A stretch of 64,000 nt of DNA from assembly GCA_029550525.1 (NCBI GenBank), contig JAKPHF010000036.1, positions 78,199-142,198 of the forward strand. Reading direction: 5' to 3'. Position numbers and translations under genes: made by a program. The notes under the pieces were generated by a model, which saw nothing but the letters and a program-made list of their open reading frames with translations, did not search any database and had not been told where the DNA came from. The stretch comes from Planctomycetota bacterium. Lineage in GTDB: Bacteria; Planctomycetota; Phycisphaerae; UBA1845; PWPN01. Below are positions 8,191-17,884 of the stretch, piece by piece (the first letter of the stretch is position 1; each line of letters starts with the position of its first letter).

Positions 8191-10509
8191 ATGATGTGTC
8201 TGAAAACAATTTCCGAACGCCGGTTATGTGGGATCGTCGCGTGTGCTGTCGGCCTGATCGGGCTGGCGAGTGTCGGCTGCGAGCCGCCGCAGCCGGCGGA
8301 AGAGATCGCCGCTGTCACCTTCACCCCCGCGGCCGGCACGTTCACCGGCAGCATTGATGTCACGCTCGCCAGTGAGACCTCGGATGCCTCAATTCGCTAT
8401 ACCCTTGATGGCAGCGATCCCACCAGCGAGAGCGGGATTCTCTATACCGGAACGCCGATTCGCCTGACGGAGACGACCACGATCAAGGCCATTGCTTACC
8501 TGGAATTCCTGACCGGCACCGTGGAAAGCGACGTCAGCCAAGCCACGTACACCCGGCTCGATCAGGTGGCCAAGCCGACATTCAACCCGGGGGGAACCAG
8601 CTTCGCCGAATCAATTACGGTCCAGATCACGTGCTCGACGGTGGATGCCATCATTCGCTACACTACCGACGGCACTAATCCGTCCCAGACGCACGGTACC
8701 AGCATCACCAGCGGCGATTCGGTCACCCTCAACTCCACGACCACGTTGAAGGCGATCGCCTACAAGCCCGGCCTGATCGACAGCCCCATCGCCGAGGCCA
8801 CGTATACCAAGCAGGCTCAGCCCGGCCAGGTGGCCGAGCCGGTCTTCACGCCGAACAGCACGACGTTCGTAAACTCGATCAGCGTCCAGATAACCACGAG
8901 CACGCCCGGTGCGGCCATTCGATACACGACGGACGGCAGCACGCCCTCCCGGTCCAACGGCACCCTGATCGCCAGCGGCGACACCGTCACGCTCAGTGCC
9001 ACCACCACACTGAAAGCGATCGCGTATAAGGACGGCATGACCGACAGTAACGTCAACCTTGCCACCTACACGCGACTCGATCAGGTGGCCAAGCCGACGT
9101 TCACTCCGGACGCCAGCAGCTTCACGGATCAGATCAACGTCCAGATCACCTGTTCGACGGCGGACGCGACCATTCGCTACACAACAGACGGCAGCGATCC
9201 CTCCAAGAGCCACGGCACGATCATCGCCAGCGGCGATTCCGTCACGCTCACCGCCACTACCACACTGAAAGCGATCGCGTACAAAGACGGAATGGTGGAC
9301 AGCCCGATCGCCCAGGCCGTGTACACCAAGCTGGACCAGGTCGCGCAACCCCTATTCTCGCCCGACGGGTTCAGCTTCGCTTCCAGGGTCGAAGTGGTCG
9401 TCACCTGTGACACGCCGGGCGCAACCATCCGTTACACCACCGACGGCAGCGATCCATCCAGAACCCATGGAACGATCATCGCCAGCGGCGATTCCGTCGA
9501 GATTACCACCACGACGACGCTCAAGGCCATCGCCTATAAGGACGGTTTGACCGACAGCAGCATCACACAGGCGACTTACACCAAGATGGACCAGGTGGCC
9601 CAGCCGGCGTTCAGCGTGGCCAGCGACATTTTCCTGAACTCGACCACGGTTCAGATCACCTGCGCGACACCGGACGCGACGATCCGTTACGCCACCGACG
9701 GCTCTACTCCGTCCCAGACCAACGGCACCATCATCGCCAATGGCGCTTCGGTGGACTTGACCACCACCACGACGTTGAAAGCCATCGCCTACAAGACCGG
9801 AATGGTGGACAGTGCCGTGAAGGAGTCCCTCTACATCATCCTGGAAATGGTGCAGATCCCGGCCGGCACGTTCCAGATGGGTGACTCCACCGGCAACGGC
9901 GAGGCGAATGAGTTGCCCGTGCACACCGTAACGATCAGCCAGCCGTTCTACATCGGAAAATACGAGATCACTCAAATCCAATGGCAGGCGGTCATGGGCT
10001 CGAATCCGTCGAACTTCAAAGACGGCGACATGAATCGTCCGGTCGAACAGGTCAGTTGGGACGATTGTCAGGCGTTCATCACCGCGCTCTCCACGCGTCT
10101 CGGTCGCACCTTCCGGTTGCCGACTGAAGCCGAATGGGAATACGCTTGCCGCGCGGGTTCCGAGGATGACTACTACTTCGGCAATGACGCTTCACTGTTG
10201 GGTGACTATGCGTGGTATATCGGGAACTCCAACTTCGTCACGCATCCGGTCGGTCAGAAACTGCCCAATGCATTCGGCTTGTACGACATGCACGGCAACG
10301 TCTGGGAGTGGTGCAACGACTGGTACGGCCCGTACGCCGCCGGACCGGAGACCGATCCGACCGGCCCGGGTGTCGGCACTGAGCGGGTTCTCCGTGGCGG
10401 GTCCTGGTTCGACTACGCCGAGAACGTCCGCAGTGCCTTCCGCGCCATTCTCGCCCCGGACCAATCGAACGGCAACATCGGACTCCGCGTAGTCATGGAC
10501 GCGCCGTGA
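8191..10509 (+). CDS. Lipoprotein with six HEX-C-type repeats and a C-terminal FGE domain
   Basis: The 772-aa protein has a signal sequence ending GLASVGCE, a probable lipobox with Cys modification. Residues about 35-550 hold six tandem chitobiase C-terminal-like (CHB_HEX_C) repeats of about 85-90 residues. Each has IRYTTDGS-P-S followed by TTTLKAIAYK; repeats 2-6 open with a QVA-P-F motif. Residues about 550-772 form a formylglycine-generating-enzyme/sulfatase-modifying-factor fold: PAGTFQMGDSTGNGE, FRLPTEAEWEYACRAGS, GLYDMHGNVWEWCNDWYG, RVLRGGSW. These domains are often carbohydrate- or ligand-binding rather than sulfatase-activating; the FGE catalytic Cys pair was not recognised. It probably acts at the cell surface. 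A strong SD (AAGGAGTGAGGA) precedes the ATG. Confidence 0.88.
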   Translation: MMCLKTISERRLCGIVACAVGLIGLASVGCEPPQPAEEIAAVTFTPAAGTFTGSIDVTLASETSDASIRYTLDGSDPTSESGILYTGTPIRLTETTTIKAIAYLEFLTGTVESDVSQATYTRLDQVAKPTFNPGGTSFAESITVQITCSTVDAIIRYTTDGTNPSQTHGTSITSGDSVTLNSTTTLKAIAYKPGLIDSPIAEATYTKQAQPGQVAEPVFTPNSTTFVNSISVQITTSTPGAAIRYTTDGSTPSRSNGTLIASGDTVTLSATTTLKAIAYKDGMTDSNVNLATYTRLDQVAKPTFTPDASSFTDQINVQITCSTADATIRYTTDGSDPSKSHGTIIASGDSVTLTATTTLKAIAYKDGMVDSPIAQAVYTKLDQVAQPLFSPDGFSFASRVEVVVTCDTPGATIRYTTDGSDPSRTHGTIIASGDSVEITTTTTLKAIAYKDGLTDSSITQATYTKMDQVAQPAFSVASDIFLNSTTVQITCATPDATIRYATDGSTPSQTNGTIIANGASVDLTTTTTLKAIAYKTGMVDSAVKESLYIILEMVQIPAGTFQMGDSTGNGEANELPVHTVTISQPFYIGKYEITQIQWQAVMGSNPSNFKDGDMNRPVEQVSWDDCQAFITALSTRLGRTFRLPTEAEWEYACRAGSEDDYYFGNDASLLGDYAWYIGNSNFVTHPVGQKLPNAFGLYDMHGNVWEWCNDWYGPYAAGPETDPTGPGVGTERVLRGGSWFDYAENVRSAFRAILAPDQSNGNIGLRVVMDAP

Positions 10510-10543
10510 TACTGGATGGTTGACGACGCCTCGCATGAATTAT

Positions 10544-10584
10544 CGGGCCGGCCACCGTTTGACGGTGGCCGGCCCGCTTCTTTC
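10544..10584 (+). terminator. Rho-independent terminator-like hairpin
   Basis: A 14-bp GC-rich stem (10544-10557 with 10563-10576) and 5-base loop are followed by a pyrimidine-rich CTTCTTTC tail. It lies 35 bp after the HEX-C/FGE gene. Confidence 0.8.
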
Positions 10585-10769
10585 GAATCCGAGCACATCC
10601 GTGCGAGGTCAAATCTTTTTTTCTCAAGTCCGCCGCCGGAAAGCACCACCTAAGGGAAATTTACACAATAACCCACAAACCAAGCTTTAACAAATACTTA
10701 CACGCACTCTACCTACAAATTTTGGGGCGACCCAGCCCACTGAAAGTTTGGCGAATTCGAAAATTTTTA

Positions 10770-10798
10770 TTGACACGCTCGAGGCATTCTCCTAGCAT
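10770..10798 (+). promoter_or_regulatory. Strong sigma70-like promoter of the PEP-CTERM gene
   Basis: A perfect -35 TTGACA (10770-10775), 17 bp, then TAGCAT (10793-10798), preceded by an A/T-rich block (10755-10769). The predicted start leaves a leader of about 100 nt before ATG 10907. The rest of 10585-10906 is A/T-rich for this genome and shows no ORF. Confidence 0.65.
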
Positions 10799-10906
10799 AA
10801 TCAGCTGAGGTCCTACGATGGGACCCCAAGGGTATGGGTAAGAAGAACCGGAGGACGGGTTAGCACGCAGCTTTGCACGCAGCTCGTCGTCGAAGGGGAG
10901 GATGGA

Positions 10907-11530
10907 ATGCGGAAATCACTTCTTGTTGCCACGACGGTGATACTCGTGGCCGGCACACAGGTGTGGGCGATTCCTATTCTGGCGGGGCAGGCGGCTATTG
11001 CGGCTGCCGAGTCCGAACCGTTGAACGGGACGCTCGTGGCAGGCCCGTTGGAGACGCCGATGATCGGCACGGCCTTCGATGCGAAGGTCACCTCCTGGGT
11101 TTACGAAAATGACGAGAGCAACCCGTATGGCGGCCTGACGTTTGTTTACGAGATCGTCAACAGCGAAGCAAGCCGTCATGCCATTGGTCGTTTTACGGCC
11201 AACGGGTTCAGCGGCTTCCTCACCGACCTGAGCTTCGCGATCGAGCAGGACGTGACGGACAAGGTGCCCCCGGCTACCATGGACCGTTCCCTCGACGGTG
11301 ACGTGGTGGGCTTCTCGTTCGTCGGCCCGCCGCTCGGCCCGTCGGTGCTGGTTCCTGGCGCCACCTCGAACCTGTTGATCGTGCAGACCGACGCTCCCGA
11401 TTACACGACGAGCATCGGCAACGTGATCAACGGTAGCATCGCCAGCGGTGCGATCTACTCCCCGATTCCTGAACCCGCGACGATGCTCTTCCTGCTCGGT
11501 GGTATCGGCTTCCTGCTCCGCCGTCGTTAA
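10907..11530 (+). CDS. PEP-CTERM sorting-domain protein
   Basis: The 207-aa exported protein has a signal peptide (MRKSLLVATTVILVAG, cleavage near VWA-IP). The C-terminus is a textbook PEP-CTERM signal: PEPATMLFLLGGIGFLLRRR, i.e. the PEP motif, a hydrophobic helix and a basic end. The family is processed by an exosortase and often anchored or released in an extracellular matrix; no exosortase lies in this window. The middle region is beta-rich with no recognised fold. Its own promoter and a strong terminator indicate a single-gene unit. An AGGGGAGGATGGA Shine-Dalgarno stretch precedes the ATG. Confidence 0.88.
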   Translation: MRKSLLVATTVILVAGTQVWAIPILAGQAAIAAAESEPLNGTLVAGPLETPMIGTAFDAKVTSWVYENDESNPYGGLTFVYEIVNSEASRHAIGRFTANGFSGFLTDLSFAIEQDVTDKVPPATMDRSLDGDVVGFSFVGPPLGPSVLVPGATSNLLIVQTDAPDYTTSIGNVINGSIASGAIYSPIPEPATMLFLLGGIGFLLRRR

Positions 11531-11563
11531 GTCGACATGAGCTGCATTTGAAATCGCATTGAG

Positions 11564-11603
11564 GATCTGGCGATGGCAAGCAGCCGTCGCCAGATCTTTT
11601 TTC
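11564..11603 (+). terminator. Rho-independent terminator
   Basis: A perfect 10-bp stem, GATCTGGCGA (11564-11573) with TCGCCAGATC (11587-11596), is followed by TTTTTTC. Confidence 0.92.
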
Positions 11604-11869
11604 TTGTTAGCCCCTCGTGCCACAATGCTTGCCTTGCGCGCCGGCCAGTAACCAGCGTGATGTCAGGGCCAAGAACGGGTCGGTGGCTGCACGCATGGAT
11701 GCCCGCTGTTGCCGGTCTTGCCGATCCATCCTGCCTGCTTCGACGTTCGCTGCGACACCGATGGTTGGCCGGATGCTCGGCCTCGAAGAGGCGAGCCGGC
11801 GAATCAGAGACGGCACCAGGATCAGGCACGATCGGGGTAAATCGGAATCACTACGTCCGAAAACTTTCT

Positions 11870-11899
11870 TTGGACGCGCCTTTCATCATTCGCTATAAT
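11870..11899 (+). promoter_or_regulatory. Promoter with consensus -10
   Basis: TTGGAC (11870-11875), 18 bp, TATAAT (11894-11899). The next convincing start codon is at 12150, implying a leader of about 245 nt. No gene is seen in 11604-12149, and I recognise no riboswitch in the leader. Confidence 0.55.
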
Positions 11900-12149
11900 C
11901 GGCATCGTCAGTGCACTCGACGGTAGTGTCCGGTGCATAGCCTTGGCTACTGTCGGCGCGGCGCTTCGAGTGCGACAACAGGTCTGTGCGGTCGCCACCA
12001 GGTGGCGGTTTAATCAAAACACACAGCTCGTCGGGCGACCCCCGGAAAACTGGCCCGAAGATCCGGCCACTGCTGATGCCAGAGAATTTTGTCGTGGCAC
12101 CGCCAAAGGGTCCTTTTTGTTCTTGGACTTTCTTCGGAAGGGGAACAGC

Positions 12150-13709
12150 ATGCCCACCCAGATCCGTCGGGCGTTCATGGGACTTGTTGCGCTTGCATTC
12201 GCCTCGCAGACCTATGCCGCCTCTCCGGTCGTCAGTAGCGTGCTCGCATCGCAGCGTCCCGACAAAATAGTGGAAATCCAGTACGATCTGAGCGACGCCG
12301 ACGGCGATGCGTGCACCGTCACCGTCCAGGCCAGCAGTGACGGTGGCAACACCTGGACGGTTCCGGTCACCGCCTTATCAGGCGATGTCGGACCGGACAT
12401 CCTCCCCGGTGACCAGAGGATTATCCTGTGGGATTGCAAGGTCGACCTGCCCGGCGTAATCGGCTCTCGGTTCAAGATCCGCATTTGCGCGGATGACGGC
12501 GAGAACCAGGCCCCGAGCATCTCGAATCCGGCTGTCACTGGCGGATTCAATCAGGGCGAGCCGAGCACTGTCGAGGTCACCTGTCTTGCCACCGATCCGG
12601 ACGGCACTGTGCTGTCGGTCACCGTGAATCTCGGCGCGTTAGGCGGGCCAACCGCCCTACCGCTCTCACCCGGCTCTGCCGGCCAATGGCATGGCAAGGC
12701 ATCCATCACACCGCCCACCCGCGGCACGGCTCACGTCACATTCACTGCCGTCGATAACCGCGAGGCTTCGACATCGATACAGGTATCCGTCGAAGTGCTG
12801 CCGCCCGGCATGGTCTTGATTCCCAGCGGCCAGTTCCAAATGGGCGATCCCTTCTACACAGAAGGTGACTTGGCCGAGCGCCCCTTGCATAACGTCGTGA
12901 TCGACGAGATCCTTCTCGCCCGCCACGAAGTCACCAACCGGGATTTCGCAGAAGCATTGAACTGGGCCCGCGCGCAGGGTGGGCTGATCACGGTGAGCAA
13001 CGGCACTGTCTACAGGGCCGGGAGCGGCACGACCTATCCACTCTGTGACACGACGACATCCAGTGACTTCAGCCGAATCACCTGGAACGGTGACAACTTC
13101 GGCGTCGTGCCGGGGAAAGAGAACCACCCAGTTGTCCTGGTCAGTTGGTACGGAGCGGCGGCGTACGCGAACTGGCGGAGTGCCATGGCCGGGCTGCCGC
13201 CGGCCTATGATGCAGGTTGGAACTGCAACTTCGCAGCCGGTTATCGACTACCAACGGAGGCGGAGTGGGAACGAGCGGCGCGGGGCGGCGCGGTGGGTCA
13301 CCGGTTCCCCTGGTCGGACTCCGACATGATCGACCACAGTCGCGCCAATTACTACAGTTCTGCCTACCCGTTCTATGACCTCGAAGAGACGGCCGGCTAC
13401 CATCCCATGTTCGGGGTCGGCGAACGACCGTACACCAGTCCCGTCGGCTATTTCGACAAGAACGATTACGGCCTGTACGACATGGCGGGCAATGTTTGGG
13501 AATGGTGCAACGACTGGTTTGACAACGGCTACTACGCAACCAGTCCCACGAACAATCCGCACGGGCCGCTCACCGGAACCACCCGCGTGCTGCGCGGCGG
13601 ATCGTGGAGCAGTCTGGCCGTCAACCAACGATGCGCGTATCGCACCAGCGGGATCCCTTCGTATCGTGCGATCACCCACGGTTTCCGGCTGGCTCTGCCA
13701 CGCAACTGA
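12150..13709 (+). CDS. Secreted FGE/sulfatase-modifying-factor domain protein
   Basis: The frame opens at 11943, but ATG 12150 is preferred: it follows GGAAGGGG and starts a signal peptide (MPTQIRRAFMGLVALAFASQ, cleavage near TYA-AS). The 519-aa product has an N-terminal beta-sandwich (VVSSVLASQRPDKIVEIQY, DGDACTVTV, SSDGGNTW) typically found before this FGE type, an Ig/cadherin-like stretch, then an FGE fold from about residue 220: GMVLIPSGQFQMGDP, YRLPTEAEWERAARGG, YGLYDMAGNVWEWCNDWF, RVLRGGSWSS. As for the gene at 8191, a binding or structural role at the surface is more likely than sulfatase activation. No sulfatase gene is near. Confidence 0.85.
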   Translation: MPTQIRRAFMGLVALAFASQTYAASPVVSSVLASQRPDKIVEIQYDLSDADGDACTVTVQASSDGGNTWTVPVTALSGDVGPDILPGDQRIILWDCKVDLPGVIGSRFKIRICADDGENQAPSISNPAVTGGFNQGEPSTVEVTCLATDPDGTVLSVTVNLGALGGPTALPLSPGSAGQWHGKASITPPTRGTAHVTFTAVDNREASTSIQVSVEVLPPGMVLIPSGQFQMGDPFYTEGDLAERPLHNVVIDEILLARHEVTNRDFAEALNWARAQGGLITVSNGTVYRAGSGTTYPLCDTTTSSDFSRITWNGDNFGVVPGKENHPVVLVSWYGAAAYANWRSAMAGLPPAYDAGWNCNFAAGYRLPTEAEWERAARGGAVGHRFPWSDSDMIDHSRANYYSSAYPFYDLEETAGYHPMFGVGERPYTSPVGYFDKNDYGLYDMAGNVWEWCNDWFDNGYYATSPTNNPHGPLTGTTRVLRGGSWSSLAVNQRCAYRTSGIPSYRAITHGFRLALPRN

Positions 13710-13787
13710 CCAGGTGGCGTGGAACCGGTTCAGGAAGTCTGCGAATCTTGACTCCAAAATGCTGAACTCCGTGAAGGCTTGGCCATT

Positions 13788-14258
13788 ATGACGTGCTTTC
13801 CCCGAAGAGCGAGACGCGTGCTACTCACTCCGAAGATTCGTCGGCCTGGCACCGGCAGGGCCGCACACCTCCTTCTCCTGGTGGTGGCCAGCTTCATCAC
13901 TGCCACAGTCCGCGCCGGGATCGGCTACGGAGAATCGCCGCTGTTCGCCATCGATGCCTCCACCAACTGTGCAGAGTCAGCACTGCTCACCATCGACGCC
14001 ACCCACTGCGCCACATCGGACCTGTTCGTCATCGACAACCGCTACGCAAAGGCTGACTTCGATCGGGATTACGACGTGGATCTCGATGATCTGTCCACGC
14101 TGCTGGCCTGTTCACTCGGGCCGGGCGTGCCCTGCACGAACGACTGCCTCCACGCGGATTTTGACCAAGACGGCGACGCGGACCAGGACGACTTCGCCAT
14201 TTTCCAGCGATGCTACAGCGGCGAGACCCAGGTCGTCCCGCCAGGCTGTGCGAAGTAG
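13788..14258 (+). CDS. Small secreted protein with dockerin-type EF-hand tail
   Basis: About 156 aa from ATG 13788 (GAAGG 10 bases upstream; a TTG at 13779 is also in frame). A basic N-terminus and hydrophobic segment (AAHLLLLVVASFITATVRAG) form a signal peptide. The mid-part has imperfect repeats (SPLFAIDAST, SALLTIDATH, SDLFVIDNRY). The C-terminus has paired calcium-loop motifs, ADFDRDYDVDLDDLSTLLAC and ADFDQDGDADQDDFAIFQRC, the dockerin-like arrangement common at the ends of planctomycetal exported proteins. No cohesin is visible, so the partner is unknown. Confidence 0.75.
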   Translation: MTCFPRRARRVLLTPKIRRPGTGRAAHLLLLVVASFITATVRAGIGYGESPLFAIDASTNCAESALLTIDATHCATSDLFVIDNRYAKADFDRDYDVDLDDLSTLLACSLGPGVPCTNDCLHADFDQDGDADQDDFAIFQRCYSGETQVVPPGCAK

Positions 14259-14261
14259 GAA

Positions 14262-14296
14262 TTAGCCCTGAGCTAAGGCTGCGAGCTATAGGCTCC
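14262..14296. repeat. Degenerate heptad-period repeat (AGCTNNN type)
   Basis: About five units of a 7-base period (AGCCCTG, AGCTAAG, GGCTGCG, AGCTATA, GGCTCCG) begin a few bases after the preceding stop codon. Related arrays lie at 22506-22624, 34801-34936 and 56167-56199. Confidence 0.45.
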
Positions 14297-14485
14297 GGCG
14301 TGGCATTGCCACCGGGACACATGGTCGTTCGGTTGGTGCGTACTGGTCTCGTCCTGCAATTCGTGGCGTGCTCTCTCCTGCCTGCCTGTACGAAGCTGCT
14401 TGCCAACCGCTCCCCGGGGGGTTAGCTTAACCTTGATCACCGCCACCGAAGCGGGGCCTTGGCCCCCAAAGCAAAGGAGAGCCAC

Positions 14486-15625
14486 ATGAGTCTATTCAGC
14501 CGTCGTGAGTTCATCAGGAAATCCGCCGCCGGTGCATCCGCGGTGGCCTTAACTTCGGGCGTTGCTCGCGGCTTCCCGGCGAACGAGAAAGTCCATCTGG
14601 GCTGGATCGGATACGGCGGGCGGGCCACCGGTCTCATGCAGCACATGCTCGAACGCTGCCCGGACGCGGCCCACGTGGCCATCTGCGATCTCAAGCCCGA
14701 CCGCGTCGAAGCGGGTCTCAAGGCGGCCGAGCGTGACAAGCCGCGCGGCTACACCGACTTCCGCAAGATGATGGAAAAGGAGAAGCTCGACGGCATTCTC
14801 GTGGTCACCGCGCCTTGCGATCACGCCGACGTGGTCGTTCCGGTACTCGAGGCAGGCTTCAACTGCTTCGCCGAAAAGCCCATGGACATCACCGTCGAGA
14901 AATGTGACGCGATCACCAAGGCCGCTCGCAAAGCCAAGGGCTTCTACCAGATCGGCACGCAGCGTCGCAGCCATCCGACCTACCAGGCGGCCATGAAGTT
15001 CATCCACGACGGCTTGCTCGGCAAAGTCTCCTTCATGCAGGGCGGCTGGCACTGGTCGGGCGACCCGTCGGCCGCTCCCGTCCCCCGCGACGGTGGCCGG
15101 CTCATCGAGCAGGCCAGTCACCACATGGATGTGATGGCCTGGGTGATGAAGGACGTCGCCCCGCTCAGTTGCGTCTCAATGGCCCGTGCCGATGAGGACA
15201 CCAAGCCCAACGAGTTCAGCGAAACCAAGTCCGCCACCGTTTTCCAGTTCCCCGGCAACGTGCTCTTCTCGTACACGCACCTGTTCCGTCTGCCCGGCAA
15301 GTTCGACAAGGAAATCCTCCTGGCCTTCGGCGACAAGGGTGCGATCGACTTCAACGAAGCCCTGTACACCGGTCGCGACGAGAAGGAGCACCGCTTCGGC
15401 CCGCCCATCGGCAAGGCCTGGGATCAGGGCACGCCCGAATCGCTCATCCACTTTGTGGACAACATCAAGAAGGGCAACAAGACACCCTGGGCGAACGTGG
15501 AAACCGGCCGAATCTGCTCGCTCATGTGCATCATGGGTCGCATGGCCCACGTAAACGCCGTCAAGAACGCCTACGAGCCCGCCGTGGTCAAGTGGAAGGA
15601 TCTCGGCACCACGACGGACCTGTAA
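14486..15625 (+). CDS. Gfo/Idh/MocA-family oxidoreductase with Tat signal
   Basis: 379 aa from ATG 14486, preceded by AAAGGAGA. The N-terminus SRREFIRKSAAGASA is a twin-arginine signal, so a folded, cofactor-loaded enzyme is exported. The Rossmann fold starts at VHLGWIGYGGRATGLM. VTAPCDHADVVVPVLEAGF and CFAEKPMDI give the conserved E-K-P motif. GGRLIEQASHHMDVMAWVM gives the catalytic-site His pair of the family. Planctomycetes hold many Tat-exported paralogues thought to oxidise or epimerise sugars, but the substrate here cannot be assigned. A hairpin separates it from the convergent transporter gene. Confidence 0.9.
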   Translation: MSLFSRREFIRKSAAGASAVALTSGVARGFPANEKVHLGWIGYGGRATGLMQHMLERCPDAAHVAICDLKPDRVEAGLKAAERDKPRGYTDFRKMMEKEKLDGILVVTAPCDHADVVVPVLEAGFNCFAEKPMDITVEKCDAITKAARKAKGFYQIGTQRRSHPTYQAAMKFIHDGLLGKVSFMQGGWHWSGDPSAAPVPRDGGRLIEQASHHMDVMAWVMKDVAPLSCVSMARADEDTKPNEFSETKSATVFQFPGNVLFSYTHLFRLPGKFDKEILLAFGDKGAIDFNEALYTGRDEKEHRFGPPIGKAWDQGTPESLIHFVDNIKKGNKTPWANVETGRICSLMCIMGRMAHVNAVKNAYEPAVVKWKDLGTTTDL

Positions 15626-15679
15626 GCCGCAATCGACGCGACGACGCGACGAGAGGTGACGCGTCAATTCGTATCAGCA

Positions 15680-15708
15680 AGGGGCTGCGGGCATGACTCG
15701 CAGCCCTT
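15680..15708 (+). terminator. Hairpin between convergent genes
   Basis: An 8-10 bp stem, GGGCTGCG (15682-15689) with CGCAGCCC (15699-15706), flanked by AA/TT and followed by CTGCTTG. The T-tract is weak on either strand. Its position suggests termination of the oxidoreductase transcript. Confidence 0.5.
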
Positions 15709-15718
15709 CTGCTTGCGC

Positions 15719-17659
15719 TCACATGCCGGCTTGCTGCGCGCTCTTGTCTCGCTGTGCGTACCAGTAGGTGGCGGCCACGAAATACACCACCGTGGCGACC
15801 AGATACAGCGTTTTGAACCTGGACACAGCCGCCTCGAACCCTCCGGCGTCCGTGTCCAGCAGAAAGACGTATACCGCAGATCCGAAGCACCAGACGAGCG
15901 AGAGAACGGCGACAGCCCCCGAAACCCAGTACAACGGACCGACCCGGAAGCCGGTCTGATTCGCTGCGGCAACCGCGTGCGACGATCTCGCCATCGGCAC
16001 GACCGGCTCGAGTGCCTCCACCTCACCATCGCCGCCCTTCCGCGCGCCGAACACCGGCGCGAGCAGGAGGTAGGTCGCCGCCGCGATGAACCATCCGGGC
16101 AGCCATCGGAAGAACAGATGCAGCTCCGCCATCTCCATGGGCGAGCGAACGCGTCCGCCGGTGAAGTCCTCGATAGGAAAACTCAACACGACCACCAGGG
16201 CCCAACTGATCAGCGCCGCCGGGTTCATCCACAGCCGCTGTCGCGCCGTCCAGTATTGGCACCAACCCAAGCGCGGGAGCACCCAGTGCTCGACAAACAC
16301 CACTGCCCCGACAGGCATCAGGACCAGGCCGTAGATCGCCACGAAATCGAGCAATCGCATGAAGATCGCGGGGAAGCAACCGACGATCGTGGTGATCGTG
16401 CCCGCCGCCACGGTGACCTTCCATCGCGGCCAGTCGGGCGTGATGATCTGCAGGGCCAGACCCGCCCGGTAGATGGTCGGATTGGCGGTGGTCCACCCGG
16501 CGATCAGGACGGCCAGTAACCCGGCCGTGCCCACCGCAGCGTCGGCCATGGGCCCGGGCTTGAGTCCTTCGCCAAGGGCCGCGCCCATCACGCCCGCACA
16601 GATCCACGCGAGAAAATGTCCAAGGTACATGCCGAATGCTGAATAAAAGCCGTAGTGCCAGTGCCGGGCGTAGCGGAACAAGGCCATGTCCGATAGGCCC
16701 ACGTGCATGGCCAAGTTGCAAAACCATGCGAAGAACGCGATGTGCCAGAAGCCGAGCTTGGGCATGATCTCATACAGACCCGGCGTACCCGCACTCGTCG
16801 CGACCGGCCCCGGCCCGCTCAAATCGTGGCCGCCCGCCGCCTCGGCGGACGTCTGCTTGATGACGTAATTCTTGCCGTTGATCTCCACCGGTACGCGTCC
16901 CGCGGCCTGGAGAGCCGCCGCATCGAACGGTACGTCCGCGGGCACCGGGCCGATGTACTTCTCGTACGGCCGACCGGTCCAAATGCGAGTCTGAGCCACC
17001 TCAACCAGGTCGCCCCACGTGCGGATCTCGCCCAGCTTGGGCAGCGAAACCAGCGCTCCGCCGATGAACACCAGGAACATCCACGGCGAACAGACGGTGG
17101 AGAACCGGCTGAGTGCCTTAAAGCCCATGATCGCCAGAGCAATCACCACCGCTCCGACGGCGAGCACGACGATCACCCATCCCACACTGTTGGGGTACAC
17201 GTCCTCGAGCCGCGGATGGGCGATATGGATGCCGATCTTCTCCAACGCCATGATGACAGCGCTGGCCGACACGCCGATCATGGCGGCGGCCAGGCAGCAA
17301 TACAGCAATGCGTTCACGAAGTTGTACACCACGGTCAGGCCGGGGCCGATGATCCGCCGCACGTACCAGTAGAGCGTCAGCCGCACACGGGTAGCGATGG
17401 GCGCACAGATGAACGCCCACGACAGCACGGCCAAGGCATTGCCCAGGATGAGCCCCCAGATCAGGTCGCCGGCCGAAGCCCCCCACTGCACGAACAGCAC
17501 GCCAATCACGAACTCGGTGGCCGCCACGTGCTCGCCCGCGAACAGGCCTGGGTAGCGGCGGCCGGACTGCAACTGGTCTTCGCTCACCGGCTCGCGCTCG
17601 AACTCGTAGAGCTTGTCCAGTCGGCCGGCCAGGTCTGACGAACTCGATGAAGTGGCCAC
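15719..17659 (-). CDS. NCS1-like (cytosine/purine permease-type) membrane transporter
   Basis: The frame extends further upstream, but GTG at 17659 is preferred: AAGGAG lies 6 bases before it and the upstream residues are Arg/Pro-rich. The product is 646 aa with about 12 hydrophobic segments. N-terminal PGLFAGEHVAATEFVIGVLF and GASAGDLIWGLILGNALAVL match the first helices of nucleobase-cation-symport-1 transporters. A roughly 80-residue hydrophilic insertion (EVAQTRIWTGRPYEKYIGPV onward) lies between central helices, larger than in bacterial CodB-type members. It is probably an inner-membrane sodium- or proton-coupled carrier; the substrate is not assignable. It is convergent with the oxidoreductase and likely a single transcript. 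Confidence 0.8.
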   Translation of the reverse strand: MATSSSSSDLAGRLDKLYEFEREPVSEDQLQSGRRYPGLFAGEHVAATEFVIGVLFVQWGASAGDLIWGLILGNALAVLSWAFICAPIATRVRLTLYWYVRRIIGPGLTVVYNFVNALLYCCLAAAMIGVSASAVIMALEKIGIHIAHPRLEDVYPNSVGWVIVVLAVGAVVIALAIMGFKALSRFSTVCSPWMFLVFIGGALVSLPKLGEIRTWGDLVEVAQTRIWTGRPYEKYIGPVPADVPFDAAALQAAGRVPVEINGKNYVIKQTSAEAAGGHDLSGPGPVATSAGTPGLYEIMPKLGFWHIAFFAWFCNLAMHVGLSDMALFRYARHWHYGFYSAFGMYLGHFLAWICAGVMGAALGEGLKPGPMADAAVGTAGLLAVLIAGWTTANPTIYRAGLALQIITPDWPRWKVTVAAGTITTIVGCFPAIFMRLLDFVAIYGLVLMPVGAVVFVEHWVLPRLGWCQYWTARQRLWMNPAALISWALVVVLSFPIEDFTGGRVRSPMEMAELHLFFRWLPGWFIAAATYLLLAPVFGARKGGDGEVEALEPVVPMARSSHAVAAANQTGFRVGPLYWVSGAVAVLSLVWCFGSAVYVFLLDTDAGGFEAAVSRFKTLYLVATVVYFVAATYWYAQRDKSAQQAGM

Positions 17660-17884
17660 ACTCGACTCCTTGCGACGAAAAGTTTGGGAAATGAAACGTC
17701 CGCGAAGATAGAGGCGGCAGCGCGACGCGTCAACGGGGATTGCCGTGATCGACGTTGGCGAGAGGCAGGTGTGGCCCGCCCATGTGCCGCCAACGAACGT
17801 GGCGCGCAAAAACGCGGCCGGCGATCCACGCCGACCGCGAGGAGGCTGGAAGCAGAGCAAGACTCGTGTATCGTTCGGTAGCGA

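Noticed and set aside
8191..13709. True sulfatase-activating formylglycine-generating enzymes
   Set aside because: The catalytic Cys pair was not recognised in either FGE-domain protein, and no sulfatase gene is present nearby.
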